A stretch of 64,000 nt of DNA from Catonia carolina (GCA_035578175.1 JAQMRL010000006.1:23843506-23907505); one strand, 5' to 3'; counted from the first letter of the stretch, positions 45,790-57,276 are shown. Translations and numbers: made by a program. The notes: generated by a model not told the origin, from the letters alone.

Positions 45790-46315
45790 CTTTTGAGAGA
45801 GGAGCTCTCTATCTTGCTTGGCCGACAGCATTGGCGTAGTTGGTAACGTGCTCGCCTCTCATCACGCGGTGTTGGGTTCAAATCCCATTCAGGCACGGCA
45901 TATTTTTATACGTTATAAAAAATCATTTCATCCTTCACCGTCTGCATTAGCAGTAATTGCAGAACAGCCAGACGTTAAACCAAAAAAAAAAATCTTGCTT
46001 GGTGATACACGAGTTCTGTTGTGCCAAAACATGTGGCTTATCTATGATGGAGCACCTGCACACTTTAGTGTTGTTGTTCGGGAACGTCTGAATGACAGCT
46101 TCCCAAATCAATGGTTAGACAGAGTTGGAACAGTGAGGGCCAGCAAGATCATCAGACTCAAATCAAATTCTTTGATTTTTACCTTTGGGAGATTTTAAAC
46201 GTTAATATACTCTTCTCCAATCGATATCGTTGAAGAACTCCGATTAAGAATTTTGAACGGAATAGAAATGATCAAGCAGAACCCAGCAATTTTTGAACGG
46301 GTCCGACAATTTTGA
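45790..46315 (+). pseudogene. Tc1/mariner-like transposase fragment, split by a SINE
   Basis: Reads EELSIL before the SINE and continues after it with LLCQNMWLIYDGAPAHFSVV, the second catalytic Asp block (M-x-D-G-A-P-A-H-F) of a large insect transposase family, then RERLNDSFPNQWLDR. The following P-R-S-P-D-L-T block is scrambled by a frameshift. A last frame near 46210-46315 has VEELRLRILNGIEMIKQNPA and FERVRQF, the usual C-terminus. The N-terminal half is not recognisable. Confidence 0.75.
45822..45991 (+). repeat. tRNA-derived SINE, family S1, copy a
   Basis: 170 bp flanked by the 11-bp duplication ATCTTGCTTGG (45811-45821, 45992-46002). A-box TGGCGTAGTTGGTAACGTGC, B-box GGGTTCAAATCCC, shared core CACCGTCTGCATTAGCAGTA (from 45936) and a poly-A tail. 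Confidence 0.92.
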
Positions 46316-46819
46316 ACATCATCTTTAATCTTTTGGTATGACTGTAATGTCATTTAGATTTTAGTTTATTTCACATAAAATTAAAAATTTCATGCAAAAA
46401 TATTATGTTTTTCTTTTACTTTTGAACTGCCAACCAACTCGAAACCTTTGAATTCTGGTTGTGTAGAAGAATCTTGTGAGTGCCATGGACGCGGAATTTC
46501 ACCAATATGGAAGTCTTACAGAGAATGATCAAAGGAGTGGTCACCAAAATCCAAAGCGAATAAGCACACCGTAAAGAAGAACGTAAAAATATTATTTTAT
46601 TCACTGTCCGTATTGTGTGTGGTTTTTTAATTTCTAAAAATTGCGCCTCCTGAAAAAAATTTAGTGTCTTTTCTCTTATTCCCCCGCCAGCATGGAATTT
46701 TTACATTTTGTGAATACATATTATGCAATCTTATAGTATTTTTAACGATAAATACAGGAAACTATTTTTAAAAATTCTATATTAATATTATACAAATTAA
46801 TTATATTATTAAATCGCCA

Positions 46820-47196
46820 ATCTGGATGGGTGTCGTAGAGTAGAATTTGCACACACCTCGCGCTTTTAATTTTTCCAGTCTGTAAGAGCGTTAGCCGCCA
46901 ACCCTAACTCATCTGTACAGAATATCGTTGTAGTATATTCGTTACATCAACAGTAAATGAACCAAACGACTTTTTCCAGGATAATCTACTACTTTCAAGT
47001 CATGTACCACTTAATCTCATTCTAACACGACACGCACGGCTGTTACAACGCCTCGATCGATTTTATCTGTAAGCAACAAAGTCAAATCATTACCATTTCT
47101 ACAGACAAGCTGCTTGTGCAAAATATTTCGCGCTTGCAAATTTTCCACAGCCTTTTCTTTCGAATTAACACTACGAAATAAATTAAACAAATTCAT
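46820..47196 (-). pseudogene. ISXO2-like transposase N-terminal fragment
   Basis: From an ATG at 47196, the minus strand reads MNLFNLFRSV, then ENLQARNILHKQLVCRNGND and DKIDR. A one-base shift then gives WRCNSRACRVRMRLSGTWLE, the zinc-ribbon-like block (WRC...CR, GTWLE) that precedes the DDE domain in insect ISXO2-like (IS1595/Merlin-type) transposases. A last piece in another frame matches the 'REVC....RHP' segment near 46840. The catalytic domain itself is not present left of 46820. Confidence 0.55.
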
Positions 47197-47199
47197 CGC

Positions 47200-48060
47200 T
47201 ATAGTAGCAGTAGCAGTTTCTTACCGTACGGCGAAGAATAACAATAAATAAATACTAACCTATTTTCCAATCCGGTTTAATTTATGTAATTTAATATTCT
47301 TATATTATGAAGTAGGGTACAATACATTTTATTATTTTTTTTATTTATTTATTTATTATTGCTAAAATCAAGTACAACGAATCTTATCCTATGTTATTTC
47401 CTAATACACGCTTAGGTCTAGCCTTTGCGCGGGTATGAGTTGGTTTATTTTATTATAATAATAGCTTTTTATACATATACACTAAATTTACATAAAAGAA
47501 AAGAAACAAAAATTCACAAAACGGAAATATATAACAAAATTTCCTAACGTAAATATACAAAAAAGGATAATAGTTTAAAAAATAAATTTAAAGAAATAAA
47601 AATAAAATGTTATGTAATGGCAAAGGATGAAGCCGAATTTCGATGACAACAAAAAATGTTTAGTGGACACAAGAGGAAGAGCAATTAGTTTGAATACATA
47701 GAACTAATTAAATACTTAGGCTGCCCTCTCCCTAAAACTCAGCTACATACATTAACATAAAATACTACAATTTTTAGTTGAACAATTCAGATAAGATGGG
47801 ACACAAAAATTCAGTAGTTACACTGCGGCGGGGAATAAGAGAAATGAACCAAAATTTGGAGTAATATGTAAAAGTTGAAATGTCAAAATACGAACTATAC
47901 AAAGAAAGTTGCTTTATATCTTTTTAAAGTGCCGTTAGTTTTGAAACCATTATGATAAAAACAAAATTAACCATAAAATTTATAGGTATATATAAATATT
48001 ATAATTGTCATCATTAAAATATATATCATAAAATAAAAAGCAATTTATTTATTTTATTAC
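47200..48060. other. AT-rich stretch
   Basis: TTTA-rich simple sequence at 47337-47360; no gene or clear repeat family. It may hold upstream regulatory sequence of the gene at 48163. Confidence 0.4.
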
Positions 48061-48082
48061 TCCTTAATTTCCGTTACCTATG

Positions 48083-48095
48083 TATATATAAATAT
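48083..48095 (+). promoter_or_regulatory. TATA-like box upstream of the Asn-rich gene
   Basis: TATATATAAATAT about 70 nt before the ATG at 48163, in an AT-rich context, so weak evidence on its own. A TTTTATTTATTTTAG splice-acceptor-like tract at about 48126-48140 is a competing reading (upstream exon). Confidence 0.3.
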
Positions 48096-48162
48096 AATCG
48101 CGTACTAATTAAACTTTAGTTGATTTTTATTTATTTTAGTAGTGCTGTGTAACAACTTGCAG

Positions 48163-49416
48163 ATGGTAACAGTAAATTTTTTTATTTTGATTTTAGTTAC
48201 GTTAGAAGTTGGAGTCAGTGGGTATGTGTTTTCACAAGTCTTCTCTTCATTACCACCCAACTTTAGAAACTATGTGATTCCATTCAGAAGATACTACTTT
48301 CAAAATTTAATTGGTGGTTTTCGCTATTTAAATAATTTTAATCCATATCGTTATAATATACTGAGTGGTAATCCCATTCTAAACAATAATTTTGCTAACT
48401 TAAATCCTATTTTAAACCAGAAATACGGACGTTATAGCTACGTTTTTTACAGGCCTTATCGTCCATATCAAAGCAACTCTTATAACGTTAAAAATAATGG
48501 AAATTCGTACTACAATAATAATCCCAACACTGCTCCCATCATTTACAATCAACCTTCCAGTTCTAATCCGGAAAATAAACAAACTGGACACAGTTATTCC
48601 AAAATAGATATGAAAGGTAATGAGTTTACAACCAACAATGTAATAAATAATGATGCTGTCAACAAATATATTGGAAGTCAAAACGTTAGTATGAAATACA
48701 TTAATAATAACAACTCATATTACTTTTTAAATGATAGTGAAAAAGGAAACGCAAAACATAATCAGAATACCAAACCTGATTCTAACTCAAACTCAAAAAA
48801 GCCATTTATAAACGTAAATACTCTCTACTCAACTAAAATTGATCATTACCCAACTAATCTACAAGCACCTAAAGTTCAAAATGGTGTCAACAATAATATT
48901 AATAATAACAAAGCTGCGAAAATAACGAATATAAAACCTCAAATAAAAAAATACTACAAAAATTTGTACAAGAAAAACAATCAACATGTAAACGTTAACC
49001 AAAAAAAACGAGTACCTATGTTAAATCCCGTTGACCAACCATTGGCTTTTGAATCGAATTTATTAAAAACGATTTCTCGAAACATAAAAGGAGGTAATAT
49101 TGCTACAAAAGAAACCGGTAAACAAGGACTTATTGTTGAAAATACCAGCCATTTAAACGATCAGAAACATTACAACGCGGTTCATTTTGACAAAAACAAT
49201 GGAACCAGAGGTATTATTAACGTGATTGAACCATATGATAAGAGGGTAAATTATAATACAATAAATTCCCAAACTGGCGAACAAAATCTAAGTGGTAATA
49301 ATTTGAGCGTTATCAATAATCAAAATAATAACAATAATATCCAATCAAATACAAGTAACAAAAACACGAATAATATCGATTTGAAACAACGAAGTAATAC
49401 TTATGGATTATTATAA
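48163..49416 (+). CDS. Asn/Tyr-rich secreted protein, unassigned family
   Basis: 417 codons from the first ATG. The N-terminus MVTVNFFILILVTLEVGVSG is a clear signal peptide with likely cleavage after VSG. Residues 21-130 are rich in Tyr, Asn, Phe and Pro (YRPYRPYQSNSYNV); the remainder is dominated by Asn with Lys, Ser and Gln, including runs such as NNNINNNK and NNQNNNNN. There are no Cys-rich or enzymatic motifs. Such low-complexity secreted proteins occur in insects as structural or salivary/egg-coat components, but I do not recognise a family. It does not look like transposon protein. The frame ends at 49416, and the same composition continues in other frames to 49691. Codon use follows the local AT bias. 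Confidence 0.65.
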   Translation: MVTVNFFILILVTLEVGVSGYVFSQVFSSLPPNFRNYVIPFRRYYFQNLIGGFRYLNNFNPYRYNILSGNPILNNNFANLNPILNQKYGRYSYVFYRPYRPYQSNSYNVKNNGNSYYNNNPNTAPIIYNQPSSSNPENKQTGHSYSKIDMKGNEFTTNNVINNDAVNKYIGSQNVSMKYINNNNSYYFLNDSEKGNAKHNQNTKPDSNSNSKKPFINVNTLYSTKIDHYPTNLQAPKVQNGVNNNINNNKAAKITNIKPQIKKYYKNLYKKNNQHVNVNQKKRVPMLNPVDQPLAFESNLLKTISRNIKGGNIATKETGKQGLIVENTSHLNDQKHYNAVHFDKNNGTRGIINVIEPYDKRVNYNTINSQTGEQNLSGNNLSVINNQNNNNNIQSNTSNKNTNNIDLKQRSNTYGLL

Positions 49417-49691
49417 TCATGCTAATTCGGAAAATGTCAATCAAGACCGAAGTTACTATTATCCCAACGGTATCAATAATCAACACATTAACAACTTTAA
49501 ATTAAACAGTTTATATAGAAGTTTAAATAATATCAACTTCAACCGATAAATTAAGTCATGAAACAGCTATTCCTCAAGGTGGCAATCAAATGATAAGTGT
49601 TAACCGTTTCAACAGTACCAACAATCAAAACAATAACAAATTTCAAACACATACCTTCAGTAAAGACACGAACTATATCAGTTTCAAATGA
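49403..49691 (+). pseudogene. Frame-shifted 3' continuation of the Asn-rich gene
   Basis: After the stop at 49416, the next frame (49403-49549) gives about 48 codons of the same Asn/Tyr-rich type (SYYYPNGINNQHINNF), ending in a stop. The third frame (from 49545) gives about 48 more (NRFNSTNNQNNNKFQTH), ending at 49691. Each step is a +1 shift. Either the gene has two frameshift mutations or assembly errors, or the 3' part is decaying. Confidence 0.5.
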
Positions 49692-49844
49692 CAGCAACAA
49701 TAAAATATGTAAATTATAGGTTTATATTTACAATATTCGCAACGCAGCACGCAATATCTAAATGATCGAGTTGGAAACAATACTGTTTATTCTTACTGTA
49801 AATATTACTGTAAATAATTGAACGTCACGTCTTTAATTTTAGTA

Positions 49845-49850
49845 AATAAA
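49845..49850 (+). terminator. Poly-A signal downstream of the Asn-rich gene
   Basis: AATAAA about 155 nt after the last Asn-rich frame closes (49691). Frequent by chance in such AT-rich DNA. Confidence 0.35.
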
Positions 49851-50504
49851 ATATTAAAACGAAATTCTGTTAACGAGAAGTCTATCATAGATTTCATTAA
49901 AAAAAATTGGTGTTTGTTTTATTTTAACGTTAAAAATTTTTGTACAAAAAGAATGAAGTTTTATCAGTTGTTACGATAAAAAATGTTTTAAAATTATCTT
50001 AGAACATGTTATGTTATATATCTTTTAAAATAATTTATTGTGTAAGTACTCGTAAAAATAATGCAATAGCCTATGTTTTGAATAAATTGTTACAATAGGA
50101 TTACAAAAAATAAGAAAAATAGAAAGTTAAACTAGTATAATCTGTTGATGGATTGGGCACATGAGGTTCTAACGTATGGAGTTGGCCAGTTTTGAATAAT
50201 AGTGTTAATGTGAGTTACAAAATGTTTATTTTAATAATTTCAGTGCTAATTTTGAAAATTTAATTTTTTATTATTTAAACAATACTGCAAAAATTCCCAC
50301 TAAAGTAAAGAGCAGAGTTAGAAGCACACTTTGTTTTTAAAATAAATCGGAATTTCTTCCTCTATATTCTGTTGCAAGGATTTTGTAAATTTAGTAGTTT
50401 AAATTTTTATAAGTACGGTTTTTAACAAAGTGTACAATCAATTCGAAATAGCATGGTAGTATTACTTAAATAGAATAAAGAACAGGCGTTTCGCGTATGC
50501 CCTG

Positions 50505-50535
50505 AAGGAAGAAGAAGAAGAAGAAGAAGAAGAAA
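50505..50535. repeat. (GAA)n microsatellite
   Basis: GAA repeated about ten times near the left end of the TIR element. Confidence 0.9.
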
Positions 50536-51249
50536 GAACAGAGGGAATTTCGTAATGTTTTCATGCATTAGTGCTACCACTTAAGAGATTTTTTGTGTGT
50601 TAACTTCCCTGTGATTGAATTAAACGTTTTAAAAGATAACTTAATAACGGGAAAGAAAAAATAAAATTATTTTTAAATAACACACGGAAATAGAAACCAA
50701 ATTAATTAATCAATTATATTTCATTATTATTAGTATAAATAGTTTTATTAATAGAAAATTAATTTTAAATATTAATGTATTTACAAATCACGTCTTGCGT
50801 ATTAAATGGATGGGTTACTGAATGCAACAATAATAAATGCCAGTAAAATAAATAATGACAAAATTACATATGGTTTAAGAACTTGCAAAACAAAATTTGT
50901 ATTTTTTTGTGGAGCGGACGCTAAATTAGCTTGCTGGTTTTTCTGAAATGAGCAGAAGTTTTATTTTGGTAATGCCAAATGCACTCGGTTGGTTCAGCGA
51001 GTGGTGGGGTCAGTGCTGTATAGTCCTGAGAAACAAAGAAAGGAATTCCCCTTCCTTCCACTCCACAACACGTGTAATACTAGCCGTACCGCATAACAAC
51101 GGCAGCTTGACCGCTACTACTGTGCCTGATATTATTGGTTATTATTATAAGAAATGAAAACCAGACTTAGTTAACTTAATTTATTTACATTTATGCAATC
51201 GGAAATAAATTTATAAAACAAAAAAATATTATGTTTATAAATACCTTCT

Positions 51250-52450
51250 TTTAGAAAATATCCTCGTCTCGCAACAAAGGTGTGACACCTGAGATTTCAG
51301 ATTCAGTATCACTGTCATTGTCGGATAAATGTGTAACAAATTCTTTTGTCATGTTATCATTTATATGCTTCTTCTCCATATAAGCGGTTTCACATTTTTC
51401 AACGTGATTACAAACTAGCCCATCCTTCTGTGGTCAAACTTAGAAACTTTTCTTCCGTTAGTTTTTCACGTCCGAAATTTTAAAAGTTACATTTCTTGCA
51501 GCAACCCAATTTTTACTAACGCCCATATATTTTCAATTGCGTTTAGGACCGGGTGGTAGGGGGGAAGTCGTAATATTTTATGGCCAGTATCACGGATAAT
51601 GTCATCTATTTTGTACAATCTTTCGGTTAGCTTTTTTAATTTTATTGGTTTATATAATTCTGATTTAGTCATTTGCACGTCATACGGTATACCCTTTTTC
51701 ATTTAACCAATTAATCATCTCTTGTTTTTTTGAATTGGAATTTGGATCGCGTGAAGAAAAAGTGTTAAGGAAAGAAGCATTATCTAAAATTATAACGGAG
51801 TTTTCAGGAATGTTTGGAAGCAGCTTTTCTTTTAGCCATTGACTGAAATTATTGAAATTCATTTCTGAATGGTAATCACCGGTTTTCTTGCCAGACTCAA
51901 AGATTAACAGGGCATTGTTCACGAATCCAAATTTACCACCTGCGTGAACTATTATCAGTCTTGGTCCCTCAGACACTGGAACTTTTAATTCCCGAGTTGA
52001 ATTATCTAACCAGCTGTAAGGAGTCGTATTGCTAGCATTAATAGGTATATGTTTCATCAACATAATCTATATTTCGATTATTTGAACGATTAAAAGAAAT
52101 TTGGCGAAGAAATTTAATGCGAGCTTCTCGGATATCATTTTTTTCTATTAAAATCTTTCTATTGTCGACAGATTTTCTCCAACTAAACCAAATTTTTCTA
52201 AGAAGTTTGTTTAATGAGCTGTCACAACCCTTGAAGTCAATACCACATTCTTTCAATTTTTTATTAATTTTTTTAACTGTAGGAATTTCTTTATCGGTTA
52301 TGTAAAAATTTAAACAATTTTCTTTAACCTACAAATGTCAAAGTTATTTAAAGAACATTTTGTATTTTTTGTGGACGTTTTTTACGAGGCCTTTCAAAAG
52401 ACGTAAGAGCACCTTCAGCAATGGCTACACCTGCGTTTTTATTTTATAAT
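51250..52450 (-). pseudogene. DDE_3-type (Tc1-like) transposase, frameshifted
   Basis: Read on the minus strand, in order: a basic PRKKRPQK segment (about 52380); KILIEKNDIREARIKFLRQI and YVDETYTY (first catalytic Asp, 52038-52256); RLIIVHAGGKFGFVNNALLI and VIILDNASFLN (second Asp, 51680-52063); KILRLPPYHPVLNAIENIWA (third acidic residue, Glu in N-A-I-E, 51487-51702); then an acidic tail (SDNDSDTESEIS, about 51310). The blocks match the widespread insect transposase with HAGG and LPPYHPELNPIE motifs. At least two frameshifts and upstream stops make it inactive. Confidence 0.8.
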
Positions 52451-53389
52451 AAGTATTTTTTGAAATCTCTGTTGCCTGTAAGACGCGTTTCATAACGGCA
52501 CACTTTCATCATTCAATGATACACCAAATCCCTCTTTCACTTCCCACTTAAAAAACGTTATCACATTATTTATGATTTCACTTGACCTTTTCTGCCTACT
52601 TTATTTTTCTCCTATTTTCACTCATTTTGCATGAACTTAGAACTGAACCAAGTCAACGAAAAAGTAATAAATAGCCTTAAATTATATAAGACACTACATT
52701 AGAAAATAACATCCGATAAATAGTAATATAGTAAACGATAAAATTAATACATGAGATAGAACAACAAAGATAGATTATAAAATTTGTGTAGAATAACACC
52801 TCACTTCAATACTAATTAATCACTAATTGTAACTAATTAATCACTTCAATACACTTTAGAACTCAACTACACAATTGTCAAGTTGTAAACGCACTACTCA
52901 CGCACACCCCTCTCCTTACTAAATGGACTTTTCCATACAGATTACTCCCACCAACTTAGACTGGCCCAAGATGGTGTGACGTCACTTTTTCCCTGTACAG
53001 AATATTTTCACTATACCAGCTGTAATCAGTCATATCGCTCTTGCAACGTTGTATATCAGCTAACCTGAAAATATTGATCTGTAATGTGTTGTATGTGGTA
53101 GGCGTTAATTGTTGCATGCAATGTTTACAATTGAATATTTTTAACGTCGCTAATAGATGATAAATTTACATCGTTGAGCGCCTGTGATTTAATAGACAGT
53201 TCGGTACTAAGACATGAAGTCTACCAACTGAATCCGAACAGTTCGCGCAGCTACATTAGCTAGCTTATTTGGCGTCCGCTCTAAGCATAATTAAAAGGGA
53301 AATTTTACTTTCAAAAAGGGACTTTTTATTCTGAAAAGTTACTACCGTTCAAAGACTTACTACCATACTATTTCGAATTGACTGTAATT

Positions 53390-53880
53390 TTTTTGCAAGG
53401 CGTTTTTTAAAATAAAGTATAAATTTTAAGCAAATATAATATTAAAGGTCTGAAAATAATAATATTCTTAGAATGAAAATATAAAACACACTTAGTTATG
53501 TATTTCAAAAAAGACTAAAATCTGAACAAAAAACAAAATCAAACTTGACTCTGAACTGAGCATTACTTTATCTTGAAATATGGAATAATTGAAGCTGAAG
53601 ATAACGATGATCATGATGGAGATGATAACGATACCAATTATAAGATGTCAATTATTTGTGGTAAAAGTAGAAAAAAATATTAAATTAGTTTAATTATTAA
53701 CATATAAGTAAGTCAAATCTTTTAAAGTGTTTCAGTCTGAGAGTATCTTCGCTGTTGTCGAGGAGGTTTATTGCGGCAGGATTTTGATGCTCTTTTAACT
53801 TTTTTAAATGTTTCTCGCTAGGTTGCTTAATTTATTATTTGATGAAAGACAGGTTTAAAACATTGTGAAATAATTCATTT
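53390..53880. other. AT-rich stretch without recognised feature
   Basis: GATGAT-rich patch near 53603-53630; otherwise nothing recognised. Confidence 0.4.
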
Positions 53881-53892
53881 GTTACATACCAT

Positions 53893-54073
53893 GGCCGGCC
53901 GCGTTTGCTTAGTTGGTAACGTGCTCGCCTCTCATCATGAAGTCTTGGGTTCGAATCCCATTCAGGCATGGCATATTTCCATACGTTACAAAACACTCAT
54001 TTCATTCTTCACCGTCTGCTTTAGCAGTAATTGCAAAACAGTCGGACGTTTAACCAAAAAAAAAAAAAAAAAA
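53893..54073 (+). repeat. tRNA-derived SINE, family S1, copy b
   Basis: Starts GGCCGGCCGCG, A-box TTGCTTAGTTGGTAACGTGC, B-box GGGTTCGAATCCC (perfect), shared core at about 54011-54043, and a long poly-A tail (about 19 A). No clear target duplication. Confidence 0.9.
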
Positions 54074-54079
54074 CTGTGA

Positions 54080-54710
54080 TTAGTCTAATGCATTTTTACT
54101 GAAAACGCTGCAGTATTTCTTAATTCGATGAATTAGTTGTACATCGTAGCTCTAATTAGTAAGTCCAAACTGGTTTGGGTATCTCTTTGTAAAAGACAAC
54201 GTTATTTTTATGAGAAAGTTTAGCCTTATTGCGTAAGAACCAGAACAGGTATGTGCTATGATGGTTTTAACTATTTTTCCGTGAAAAGTATTCATTTTTC
54301 TTTGTGAATAATTTGTAACCGTTGTTATTGAAAAAACAACATTAAATTTCAATTAAAAACTTCTACAAGTAATCCCAATGGTGTCAAAATTTTATCAAAT
54401 GATTTGTTATTGGATAATATGACTTTTCTATAACATTATTTCTTTTAAATTAATCCGACTTAAAAGGTTAATAAGGTATTTGAACCCATCAAACTTATTT
54501 TGCTTTTTTAGGAGAATATACTTATAATTGTACTATATCTTTTAGAAAATACCAATGGTGTATCTGGTAAACGTAAAACAGCTTACAAGCTTTACTTTTA
54601 TTTAAAATTACGACTTACTTCATGTGTTTCAACAAAATTTGACCGCACCACTTTCGTTTCTAAATTTTATCGTTCTGACCTGGTGAAATATATATAAAGA
54701 TAGAAAGATA
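54080..54710. other. AT-rich stretch without recognised feature
   Basis: No supported ORF or repeat. Confidence 0.4.
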
Positions 54711-54713
54711 TAA

Positions 54714-54761
<48 letters not shown>
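54714..54761. repeat. (TA)n microsatellite
   Basis: About 48 bp of pure TA. Confidence 0.95.
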
Positions 54762-54762
<1 letters not shown>

Positions 54763-54764
54763 AT

Positions 54765-56815
54765 AAAAATAAAAAAATATCTTATTTTCTAAATAATTGT
54801 TAAATACACATTTTATAATATATTTGTTGAATTAAACATATTTTATCCTTAACCATAGAGCCGGCAATCGTCGATTTTCAGACGATGTTACCGCTTCTTG
54901 AACCGGTCGCGTCGCAAAATCAATTTGCTTCATAGATTGCAATGTTGTCGTGTAAGTTTTAATTCATCTACAGACATCGTTGCTTGTTTGTACAATAGTT
55001 TAGTAATGTATACAGTAATTTTTTACGTATAATACAATGGTTTTAGTTGCATATTCTACCTGTGTTTCTCTGTTGAAACCGCGCTAACCTAGAGCTGAAT
55101 TTGGTTATGTCTTGGTTTACACGATGTGTTTTTGTATATATTCTCTTCAGTTTTGAACAAAGATTCGTTTTTTGGTTTTATTTTGAAATAAACATTTATA
55201 CGTAATGACTCGAGTATATATATAATGAATTTTGAAAGTAGAGTATAAGAAAGTTTTAAACAGTAGTGTCATCTGAAATTTTAGAAAAATATTTATCTAA
55301 AAATTATTTTCAAATGGCTTTAGCACCCGTAATTATCAGATTAAAATGTCAATAATGTATTTGTTCTATTTTCCTAAGTTTTCTTGTTATTTCGATACGC
55401 CACGTGATAAGGTTTGTGATTTATAACAAATTTTTAATGATTTCTTTACGGTTCGGTGACCCATATGCTAGAAATTTTCTGCCGGTCTAGAAAAATGTTA
55501 TTGCCGGCTTTAGGGTTAATTTTGTAAATTAATCTAGGGTTTCATTTACTTTAATAGGAATGCGTTAACAGTGTTGTTAGATTTTAATTTTTAATAGGTA
55601 CATCCGAGCAGTCTCGTACGCTGACATTCCTAACAAAAGCAAAGTCTTCTACGTAGATACTTCAGACAAGTAGACTACTCAAGGATAAGCACCAACCACT
55701 CTTCCACGTAATCTACACTACATGTAGAAAAGTCACGAACCAGATGATAGCTTAGGATAAACAACTACACACATAGAACTAGAGTAGAATCACAATCACA
55801 TAATAATGAAACTTTTAGCTAATGACTAATACTTGGAATATTTCACAAACAACACTCCAGTAAACTCATAAATGTCTACAAATCGTTCTGGAAAATCAAT
55901 CCATTCTAAAATATTCTGCAAAATGATTTTTCTACGAATTTGTATGTTATTTCGTACACGCTGTAAGAATATAATTCGCAATGTTGTATTAAAATGTCAA
56001 TATTGTCGGTCAAATAATTCTCGAGCAATACGCCTTTAAAATCATGAAATTCTTTGCGGCAGCATAAAACCGGGTCTTTTGTCTTCCAATATCAATATCA
56101 CTATTTTCACTTTACATTAAAAATAAAGGACTATAAAAAGTCAATGCAGAATAAAATTAGCTAAGTTTTGATGTAAAGTATGTTGAAAGCCGACTCATCG
56201 TTTTTGAGATGCACGGGTTCAAACTCGGTTGAATATAATTTTTAAACTGAAAGTAGTTCATTTACTTAGAAATTAAAAACTGATGGTAAGTAGTTATAAT
56301 CAAAATTTATTATTAAAAAAAGAAAAATGAAAATTATTTATTTTAATTGAATTGTTAAAGAATAGAGCATAGCAAATAAATTAATATTAAATGTGGGTAA
56401 AATAGTTTTGTTTGTGACAAATTTAGTTAGAGACAAGTGATTTATTTGTACTGATATACTATAGGCCTAATAAAAGTTTGGCTGTGTTTATTGGTAGATG
56501 GAAATAAGATGGGCTAAGAAAATGCTATTCCTTCGGGATGGTTGCTGCAGTTCTACAAGGCACATGCAAGTGTACCATCTAAGAGTATTAAATTTTAAAC
56601 AGTTTTCATTGACTGAATTCTATTTTTACTTTTTTAAATAAATTCTTATAAAATAATTTATGATTGTTTGTTACGATATCATTTTTGCATCCATGCATTC
56701 TGTCAGGAGTCTATCCACTTCACGTCCTTTTTGGTATTGGAGATGAAACTTACCTGAAACATAAATAAAAAGAAAGTTAACCTTGCTAAAATTTAGCCCT
56801 TACAACATTGTACAT
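54765..56815. other. AT-rich stretch without recognised gene
   Basis: No ORF above background and no recognised repeat; 55600-55760 is less AT-rich and has TCTACGTAGA-type short palindromes of unknown meaning. Confidence 0.4.
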
Positions 56816-56819
56816 CAAC

Positions 56820-57078
56820 ATGAACATTCTATGAAAAATCCTGGTTTTACCGATTTTATGGTGTAAAATACAGAAAATTACTAATATTGTCGGTAAACTA
56901 AGAGTCGTAAAAAATTATGGAAGTAAAAGTTGTCGCTTTGTTAACTTTTTACAACTTTAATTAATACACTTTTGGCCCTGAAATGTATATTAAGGCTACA
57001 ATCTTTTTAAACCATTTTTTACCTCGAGAGCACAGCCCCCAACAATTTCAGCAGACATGGCGCTTATCCTATCTTGTG
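56820..57078 (+). repeat. Family A repeat, copy 5 (internal fragment)
   Basis: Matches the middle of copies 2 and 3: TAAGAGTCGTAAAAAATT-like text, GTATATTAAGGCTACAATCT, and CAGCAGACATGGCGCTTATC followed by CTATCTTGTG. Both ends are missing. Confidence 0.7.
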
Positions 57079-57276
57079 TCTTCCTTTATTTTTGAAAGGT
57101 TTTATATTTTTCTATGCAGAAATTAGATGGAGTTATTTTTTAGACATATGTTTACATTTGGTGAATTTCTTAAGATTTCAAACCGTGAATGAATTTTTGA
57201 AATTGGTAGGAAAGTTCCTGACGTTACCTCTTACAAACAAATAAACAACTATTACTTCTTCGCAATATTAATATAT

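Larger units (their letters stand above)
45061..46430 (+). mobile_element. Decayed Tc1/mariner-like transposon
   Basis: Starts near CAGGGTGATTATAAATTATG, like the termini of insect elements whose transposase has the GAPAHF signature. An inverted repeat pair inside (AATGACATTA.AGTCATACCA at 45636-45660 and, inverted, 46331-46356) brackets the transposase remnant. The right end is not resolved. Confidence 0.45.
50435..53384 (-). mobile_element. 2.95-kb TIR element with decayed DDE transposase
   Basis: Ends CAATCAATTCGAAATAGCAT (left) and, inverted, CAGTCAATTCGAAATAGTAT (right), each next to TA (50433-50434, 53385-53386), agree over about 28 bp. A second inverted pair lies inside: GAGCGGACGCTAAATTAGCT at 50912-50931 and its inverted match at 53262-53281. 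The arms outside this inner pair have unequal lengths (about 480 and 100 bp), so either one element is nested in another or the left arm gained sequence. A minus-strand transposase remnant lies inside. Confidence 0.7.
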
